Shown piece by piece: positions 32,963 to 38,815 of a stretch of 38,815 nt of DNA. Both the position numbers and the translations under genes were made by a program. How positions within the stretch are numbered: the stretch's first letter is position 1; each line of letters starts with the position of its first letter. Below the pieces are notes generated by a model. That model was not told where the DNA came from and made no database searches. It saw only the letters and a list, made by a program, of their open reading frames with translations. The DNA is from Pelomyxa schiedti (taxonomy: Eukaryota; Evosea; Pelobiontida; Pelomyxidae), in NCBI GenBank assembly GCA_020536535.1, contig JAHLWZ010000104.1, positions 5,997 to 44,811 on the forward strand, read 5' to 3'.

Positions 32963-33866
32963 ATGGGTGGAACAAAGAGTAGCTCACACTCGATCGCACG
33001 ACCTGTGGTGCACACACAACAACCAACCACAGAGGCACAACCAAAACCAAAGTCAGAGTCACTTCACGAGGTTGCGATAGCGCAAGGTGTTGCGTTGTTG
33101 ATGACACACCACGCGAGGTGCGGTGCTCGCGCTCGCTGGGTCCTGCCCCACGATCTCATGCGCAGCATCGTGATGCTTCTGATGCCTTTTGCTGGTGTGT
33201 GTGTGTGCGTTGGTTATTGCTGGAATAGTTAGTTGTTCAACATTGGCCAAAAAGTGTTTAATCCTGAAACTGTGAGGGATGAATGCTTGCTCTTGTCAAA
33301 TGGAAACACTACATTGACAAAGAACGAACTCTCAAACTATTGGAGAAAATGTGTGATGGGCACAAGGAGAATTCCACCACCATTTCCAGGCCGTTCCTTC
33401 ACCTGGGGTGTATGTATCCCTCTCGCTCCCACTCTCTCCCGTCAATTAACGAAACTACTCCTTTTGGCAGATGAGGAAGGACAGTGAGTGTGACTGGGTG
33501 TTTATTGGAGTTGCGGAGGAATGTTCACTTTGCATACATGCCTATGGTGCTGATTCACATGCGTGGGGCGTTGCCTTCTCAGAAGAAGAAGGCGTTCACA
33601 AGGTATGTGGACGTTCTAGTCTTCCCTCCCTCCTTACTTTGAACAAGGCACACAACCAACGTGGTGAGCTTTTGACACACAAGAACATCGAGCAAGGGGA
33701 TGTTGTGTGGATCACAGCCAGATACAATGAAAGCAGGACGCTGTCAGTGTCGTTTCGTGTGAACAACGAACCGGAACTGTGTTGCTGGAGTGACCCTGCA
33801 ATGCAGAACCTCACTCTCTTCCCCTCAATCACCCTTGGTCCACCTGCAACATTCACCATTATCTAA
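32963..33866 (+). CDS. SPRY-domain protein with N-terminal HARCGA module
   Basis: Three exons. ATG 32963 (MGGTKSSSHSIARPV) opens an exon with ALLMTHHARCGARAR and an F-box-like LPHDLMRSIVMLLMP. A short GT-rich intron (near 33197-33233) and a second with donor GTATGT (about 33410-33470) are removed in phase. The rest is a single SPRY/B30.2-like domain: VFNPETVRDECLLLSNGNTT, YWRKCVMGT, GRSFTWG, then ECDWVFIGVAEE, GADSHAWGVAFSEEEGVHK, QGDVVWITARYNESRTLSV, ELCCWSDP and LFPSITLGPPATFTII. Such domains bind peptides; F-box-like plus SPRY suggests a ubiquitin-ligase substrate adaptor, an inference. Stop TAA 33864-33866, 98 bp from the convergent TRIM-like gene. Confidence 0.82.
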
Positions 33867-33964
33867 TGTAAATTGCCTATTGGTGAGGCTTACCCAACAA
33901 ACAAGAATAACAGAACAACTACCAACATAAAACTTTATGTTACCACAACCAGGCCACCTCACAT

Positions 33965-36338
33965 TCAGTGAAGTTGTTTTGTTGGGGTGGGTACTGTTGT
34001 GGATGTTGCTGATGATAATGGAGGGAATTGCATTAAAGAGTCCGGGGGTGATGGATTGGCTTGGATTTCGGCCGCAAAGTCATTGAGTCCGGCATTGAGG
34101 TCGTCATAGTCAAGGCCTCCAAGGGTGTCCAATTCGGTGGCACTTGACAAGTCCGGATCCGGACTGGTAGCCGATGCTTTTGATGTGTTGGCAGCGGTAT
34201 TTGTATTTGTATTTGTATTTGCATTTGGTGTGTGTGGGGGTTGCTGTGGTGATGCTACTTGGAAAAGTTGAATTACGGGGGATCCAAGTATCTTGGTGGG
34301 ATCGAATGTTAGGGGCTGCAACTTGGACCCATGTGTTGTTTTGCTTATGGATTGTGGGTGTGAAGGAATTTCCCCTGGCTCAGATTCTTGTTGTTGCCTT
34401 TCATTTGGTTTGCCAACATCATTGGAGGATTCCGATGCAGATACTCCTAATTCAGGTGTTTGTGGGGAAATTGCAGTGTTGGCTTCGTTGGGCAGGAGTG
34501 TGGGACCTGTGTGGCCGGGCCACCAATGGCAGTTCTCATGATTTATGGGAGGTACAAGGGAGCATTTGTTGGAGCTTTCTTTTCCTTGTTCTGGTTGTTC
34601 AGGTTCCAACTGTTCGGACTCTAGCAGGGGGAAAACTAGAACTGGAAGTTCTAGTTTTTCTACTTCTGCCTGTTCTGGTTCTGGCTTGACAGCAGAGAGG
34701 AGAGGGAAAAGGTGAACTCCAGAGGTGGGGAGGGTGGTTGTGGTATCTCCTATGGGGGATTTGAGTGTGAGTTGAAGTATTGCCGAGAGTGTTTCCTTAG
34801 TTCCTTGGAATGTGGGGAGAACAAAGTCCTGGTTTGGGTTGATGACTGGGAGGTGAGGAGTGACTGTTTTTGCCGAGGAGAGTTCCCCCAGTGCCAATTT
34901 TGATGCCCCCAACAAGATGAGCTCATCATCCAACTCCAGAATCTTCGCAACTGCTTGGATCGTTTTTGTTGTGTTGCTCTCAAGCAAGTTCAGGTCTCTG
35001 AAAAAGAGCATTAGAACCTGGATAAGCAGTTGATTGGGGACCTTTTTGACTGGAGCAGAGGTTCTGAAATGATCCCGCACTTTGTTTCAACTTCCTCTTC
35101 CAGAATCTTTTGTCTCCTGGCGAGTGCTTGTTGAATCTTCTGTATTTCAGTGGAAATTGACGTCTTCAGTGCGGCTGAGGAAGAGTTCAATCTTGAAAGG
35201 CACGTGTCAATATCCTCAGTGCACTTCTGAATTTGAACTTGTGAATTCTTCACTTCCTCCAGCCCACTTTTCAGCAATGATTTCACGCGGGGTACAGCTG
35301 TGGACCTCAGGACAACGGCTGAGGAGTGCTCCTTGTGATTTCCAAACTGTGAGCACCCATAACAACACAGTTCCTGCAAAAAAGTTGGTGAAAAAGAACA
35401 AATGGCTTTTGTGTACATACAGTGCAGTTTGGGCAGAAGAGCTCGAAGGTCTTGTTGTGAGCAGTGCAGCGAGGTTCTCTCACAGGAAAATGCCCTGAAA
35501 AAGGCACCCTGACGTGTCCCCGGAATATCTTGTGTGAGTGTATTGCAGTGTCACATGCGCTGCACAGGGCTGTTTCACAATCACTGCAGCTCACACATGC
35601 ACTTTTGGTCTCGCATTCGTCGCATGTCCTGTGCTGTGTGAGCAAAGTTAGTGATAAGATGTTTCTCGTACCTTTTTCCAGAGTCCATAAACTTTCGTTG
35701 AGAGAGAAGTGAACAAAGGGGTACAACAGAACCATTTGGCTTCAGAGTTTCTGTGGGTTTCGGGGCCACGACAAGGCTCAAGCACAGTGGGCACTTTTGG
35801 AGTTGCTTGGAATCTGTTTGGAAGTTCACACCACAAGTTCTGCACACTGTGTGGTTGCACGAAGCAGACGGAAATGAGACCGGTACAACTTCGCTTTCAT
35901 TGTATTGTTTGTTGCACAATCTGCACCGCACCAAAACACCCAGAGCGTTGTCAACCGGCTCTGCAATGTGCTGTCAGGCCAAAAAAAAAAAAAAAAAGTC
36001 ACACCAAGAGAAGGTGCACCAAAGATGGAAGCTGTTGAGGTGGTCACGCCAGCACCACTCTCTGTTAGAGTCGTAGAAGCAAACAAACTGGAAGTGGTGA
36101 TTGTGCCAGCTGTGGTGCGACCAAAGATAGATGGTGTCGGTGAAACCTCAGCAAGCGGCGTCCAGCTAAAAAGCGGCATGGAGAAGGTTGTACTTAGTGT
36201 ATTTCCTACTCCTGAAGTGGAGGTGCCAAAAAGCGGCGGGGGAGTAGGGGTTGTGGGCGACGGCGTGGCACTTGGGGCGCTGAGAGGTTGAAAAATACTT
36301 GGTGAGGATGATGATGGAGGTCCAAACGAGAACAACAT
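33965..36338 (-). CDS. TRIM-like RING/B-box/coiled-coil protein with N-terminal FG motifs
   Basis: Probable E3 ubiquitin ligase. ATG 36338 starts MLFSFGPPSSSSPSIFQPL, a Ser/Thr/Pro-rich segment with repeated FG or F motifs (LFGTS, IFGRT, IFGAPS), like nucleoporins. A T-rich intron (about 35968-36003) leads to the RING: CRLC, then SCNHTVCRTC and CPLC, that is C-x2-C, C-x-H-x2-C-x2-C, C-x2-C. Two B-box-like zinc regions follow: CDECETKSACVSCSDCETAL with CSACDTAIHSHKIFRGH; and RCTAHNKTFELFCPNC with CCYGCSQFGNHKEH. A coiled coil (about 35060-35330) includes SLLKSGLEEVKNSQVQIQK. The C-terminal exon is Pro/Thr/Asn-rich, without SPRY or NHL. The 91-bp element begins 2 bp upstream of the start codon. 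Confidence 0.85.
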
Positions 36339-36339
36339 C

Positions 36340-36430
36340 TGGCTGAACAAAAAAAACACCAGACCGCCGATCCTGAGCGACGGTAACGAAAATTACAGCG
36401 TTCCGGTCCGTTGATTATTTTATTCTGCCA
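36340..36430 (+). mobile_element. 91-bp MITE-like element, copy 2
   Basis: Same length and orientation as copy 1 at 174-264, with 8 differences. Its ends have diverged slightly (TGGCTGAACAAAA versus TTTTATTCTGCCA at the other end). A 2-bp direct repeat TC flanks it (36338-36339 and 36431-36432). It sits directly upstream of the TRIM-like start codon, so it probably forms part of that gene's 5' UTR or promoter; the TSD includes the first base of the start codon complement. Confidence 0.9.
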
Positions 36431-36488
36431 TCTTGTCGTTGAATGTTTTACGCTAAATCGATTTAGCGACTTTGTGCCGCAACAGACA

Positions 36489-37895
36489 TCACAGGAGGGA
36501 GTTTTTAGAAAAAGCCTCAATTGCCGCCTCACTTGAGACATCCACAAAGTCGTGAGGAACACGCCAGTACACACTCTCGTCGAGTGTGATTCCTTGCTCG
36601 GTTTCAACTAGCCTCATTATTGGGAACTGTGATGCTGTTGCTGTTGCTGAGGGTGATGGTTTGGGTGAAGTGTGTGGGGCTTCAATCATGGCCTTGAATT
36701 CGACTATTTCTGACCACGACACCAAGGGCAGCTTGGAACTTCCTTCAAGTGGCGAAACATCCACAAGGATAATCTCCGTTGTTGAAACAAAGTATACATC
36801 GAAAATATCTGCGCAACAATATGAGATACAAGACAAAACCGAAAAGGGGCAGGTTGACTTACAGTCGGAGAGTGGGAACCCAGATAAATGATCATGGAAA
36901 AAGGCAATCAGGGCCTCGCGCATTGCTGCCTTGAATTGGTACAAAAACGCATGGAATATATTGCAGTTTCGTTGGCAGGCACACACAAGGACACTGTCAA
37001 CTACCACACAGCGCATCTCCATGGAGGGATTCAGGACTCTGAATTCGCGTAGTGCCAAAGTGATGGGGAAATTACTGTATGGGAGTTAATGGGAGAAGAA
37101 CACAACACACATGCGTTACAATTGTCTTGCCTTTTCAAAGTCTTGTGCAATGAAGTCCGAACTCTTGAGCAACAGCACCAACTCAGAGAAATTGGTCACT
37201 TTTGCCGAGCAATTTTGGGTCATCCACACTGCATCTTTTGCTGAGCTCCAGTTTGTTTTACAAAACACAGATCCACCAAGTCGCTGGATTGCTGTTAATT
37301 ATAAAACATCAGTAAAAATCAAGGATGCAGTGGGATTAACACCTGTGTTCACAGTCTCCTCCAGTTCCCGAAAAGAGCTCAAGTCATCACTGCCGTGCGC
37401 CACTTGTTCCCCTTGCTCCTCTACCTCGCTGGGTGCCGTCGTAGTAGTAACAGTTGCAGTAGTAGTATCAGAAGGCTGTTCATCTACGCCCCCTTCTTCA
37501 TCAGGGGGATAGTCCCCAGGCGTGTACTCGTCATCAGGCTCACTATTATACTTGGGGAAGAATTCCGGCGGCATAACGAACCTCCCTGCACGACAAAACC
37601 CAGAATAACCATCAACACCCAAGCCAACACAAAAGCAAAAAGCAAAAAGCAAAAAGCAAAAAGCAAAAAGCAAAAAGCAAAAAGCAAAAAGCAAAAAGCA
37701 AAAAGCACAAACACGCACGCCCGCGACACACACACCGTTCTCCAAATAGTCCACGAAGGCAGGGGGCAGATCCACAAGCGCCGTCGCGAACGTGGCCCCA
37801 CGCAGCCCTCCCCACGTCATCCACCTCCCAATCTGGCTCATCGACCACGCCTCAACGTGCTCCGTCTCCGACGACCCAGACTCGCCCCTATTCAT
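36489..37895 (-). CDS. CDC123: Cell division cycle protein 123 (Cdc123), eIF2 assembly factor
   Basis: ATP-grasp-fold chaperone that binds eIF2 gamma and promotes assembly of the eIF2 trimer. ATG 37895 (MNRGESGSSETEHVEAW) leads to MSQIGRWMTWGGLRGATF and LPPAFVDYLENG, matching the family's W-x(n)-T and LP-x(n)-YL start. After a repeat-bearing intron, RFVMPPEFFPKYN and an acidic Thr-rich linker follow. Conserved blocks then appear: KLNWSSAKDAVWM, LLLKSSDFIAQDF, EFRVLNPSMEMRCVVVD, ACQRNCNIFHAFL, and TEIILVDVSPLEGSSKLPLV, equivalent to the metal/ATP-binding LIDFNPF segment but with VDVSPLE. The C-terminus has VYWRVPHDFVDVSS, as in the family's YRLPKDFVDLS. Stop TGA 36489-36491. Confidence 0.9.
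37631..37706 (+). repeat. Heptamer tandem repeat (GCAAAAA)n in Cdc123 intron 1
   Basis: Eleven GC dinucleotides occur exactly every 7 bp from 37635 to 37705, giving about 10.6 perfect heptamer copies. The array lies inside the first Cdc123 intron (donor near 37733, acceptor near 37587). On the transcribed strand it reads TTTTTGC, lengthening the pyrimidine-rich part of the intron. Frames through it are artefacts. Confidence 0.95.
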
Positions 37896-37951
37896 CCACT
37901 AGTTACTTGGTTTGTTTGTTTTTTTTTGCAGGTGGGTGGCCCCACCACGTC

Positions 37952-38196
37952 TTAATCAGCTTCGGGTGCACCCAGCCAGAGCTTTGTTTCGTCGGAGAAA
38001 ACAAGGCTGGAGCGGCAAGAAGATGTGTCAGCGAGGTAGCCGCGGATCTCGTCGACGGTGATCCCGAACTTGTTCATTGTGTAGACGGCAAGATGCGGTG
38101 ATGATGTTTTCCACCACGGGCAGAAATTTGGAGCGTATCACCGTGGCGTCAATGGAGTCTACTACGGCCGTAGTTACTAAGAATTGCATGCCATCC
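37952..38196 (-). pseudogene. Frame-disrupted paralogue of the left-edge gene (C-terminal exon)
   Basis: After an acceptor CAG ending at 38197, one frame reads DGMQFLVTTAVVDSIDAT, then SKFLPVVENII. A second frame, offset by one base, continues SSPHLAVYTMNKFGITVDEI and ends KLWLGAPEAD at TAA 37952-37954. The left-edge gene has both parts (SFLPN and SSPHIAMFM, then FGITIDEIR) in one frame. No AG lies between the two parts here, so an intron does not explain the shift. It is a pseudogene or carries an assembly indel. Upstream exons between 38200 and 38590 are likely (KKKIFSLFSCRVSGN is in one frame) but I could not join them. Confidence 0.5.
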
Positions 38197-38607
38197 TGCA
38201 AGATCCCATCTCAGCAGATACGAGGGATGGAGAAGTATCTGATTTGATAATTATCAGGTGTAAAAAAAGTGAGGAGCACATGATGTGATCGATGCGGAGT
38301 CTTTAGGCGAAGACAGGACTTTTTTTTCCTCCCTTCGACATGGGAGCTCAAAGAACCACCGAATTGTGCTCTGTGACGTGGTGCGTTGTGACCACAGGAC
38401 CACAAAGTGTTGTTTGCCACCAAGACCGGTGTTGCCGGAAACACGACAGCTGAAGAGGGAAAATATTTTTTTTTTCGCAAACATCACAATGTCCCCAAAT
38501 CCTTGTCTGCAGCACTTCCACTGGAGGTGCAGCCTCCTCCGTTTGGTATTATTCATTCTTGGATCCAAATGAATAATTCAAGACGAATTTGATTTTGTTT
38601 GTCAATG

Positions 38608-38814
38608 TCAGTCGTCGTCATCGGAGTCATGGTCATAGTCGTCGGAGGGGATATCCTCCAGGAATGCTTCATCACGGTAATGGAAGTACTCCTTGAAGAA
38701 GTAGGTGCAGGTGGTGCTGATGTGGATGAGGCTGCGGAACTGGTGGAAGAGGCTGTTGTGATTGAGGCTGATGCAGTTGTACTGCTGGTGGTTGCAGGGT
38801 CGGAAGAAGAAGAT
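38608..38814 (-). CDS. 3' end of an unrecognised gene with acidic tail
   Basis: An open frame enters from the right edge on the minus strand and stops at TGA 38608-38610. The visible 68 residues include FFRPCNHQQYN, SLFHQFRSLIHISTTCTYFF and an acidic end, FLEDIPSDDYDHDSDDDD. I chose this frame over two other open ones because its composition is balanced and the acidic C-terminal tail is typical. Family unknown; no start in the window. Confidence 0.5.
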   Translation of the reverse strand: MFFFRPCNHQQYNCISLNHNSLFHQFRSLIHISTTCTYFFKEYFHYRDEAFLEDIPSDDYDHDSDDDD

Positions 38815-38815
38815 G

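Noticed and set aside
37631-37706. CRISPR-like array
   Set aside because: The unit is 7 bp with no spacers; it is a microsatellite in a eukaryotic intron.
37395-37955. Frame encoding a KAKSKKQ repeat protein
   Set aside because: Product of the heptamer array in the Cdc123 intron; conserved Cdc123 coding lies on the other strand.

Overview
This window is nuclear DNA from a single-celled eukaryote with a compact genome. Genes on both strands are cut by many short GT-AG introns, mostly about 35 to 60 nt, and TAA, TAG and TGA all act as stops. Convergent neighbours lie about 90 to 270 bp apart and divergent ones about 130 to 510 bp apart. The set includes eIF4G, Utp4, Rrs1, Lsg1, Cdc123, CTNNBL1 and a U6 snRNA gene. 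Long Thr/Ser/Pro/Gln-rich tracts, Sel1 and ankyrin-like repeat proteins, TRIM-like and SPRY proteins fit a free-living amoeboid protist. Amoebozoa (perhaps Archamoebae) is my guess from general style, not shown by any marker here.

Layout. 1-1609: the 3' end of an unrecognised gene, then a 717-bp direct tandem duplication that carries this 3' end and the promoter and 5' end of eIF4G; a 91-bp MITE-like element sits in the first unit only. 1144-6603: complete eIF4G. 6694-8611 (minus): a cysteine-rich membrane protein and an Hsp20. 9119-11982: Utp4, converging on a roughly 12-TM transporter-like gene (12092-14182, minus). 14516-18293: an adaptor with six SH3 domains. 18562-19840 (minus): a lineage-specific protein with a possible frame break. 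20049-21717: Rrs1, converging on a Sel1-repeat protein (minus). About 23838-23940: U6 snRNA with tRNA-promoter-like boxes just upstream. 24286-26626 (minus): an ankyrin-like protein. 26685-26818: a palindromic element. 27046-29809: CTNNBL1, converging on Lsg1 (29899-32830, minus). 32963-33866: a SPRY protein, converging on a TRIM-like protein with FG motifs (33965-36338, minus), whose start codon abuts the second copy of the 91-bp element. 36489-37895 (minus): Cdc123. At the right edge (minus) lie a frame-disrupted paralogue of the gene at the left edge and the acidic C-terminus of another gene.

Functionally, five genes serve translation or ribosome assembly: eIF4G (mRNA recruitment), Cdc123 (eIF2 assembly), Utp4 (90S/SSU processome), Rrs1 (5S RNP and early 60S) and Lsg1 (late cytoplasmic 60S). 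Two serve splicing (U6 and CTNNBL1). The others look like signalling, scaffold, ubiquitin or lineage-specific proteins. Exon joins were made by eye from GT-AG sites, reading phase and remembered family conservation, so individual boundaries are approximate.
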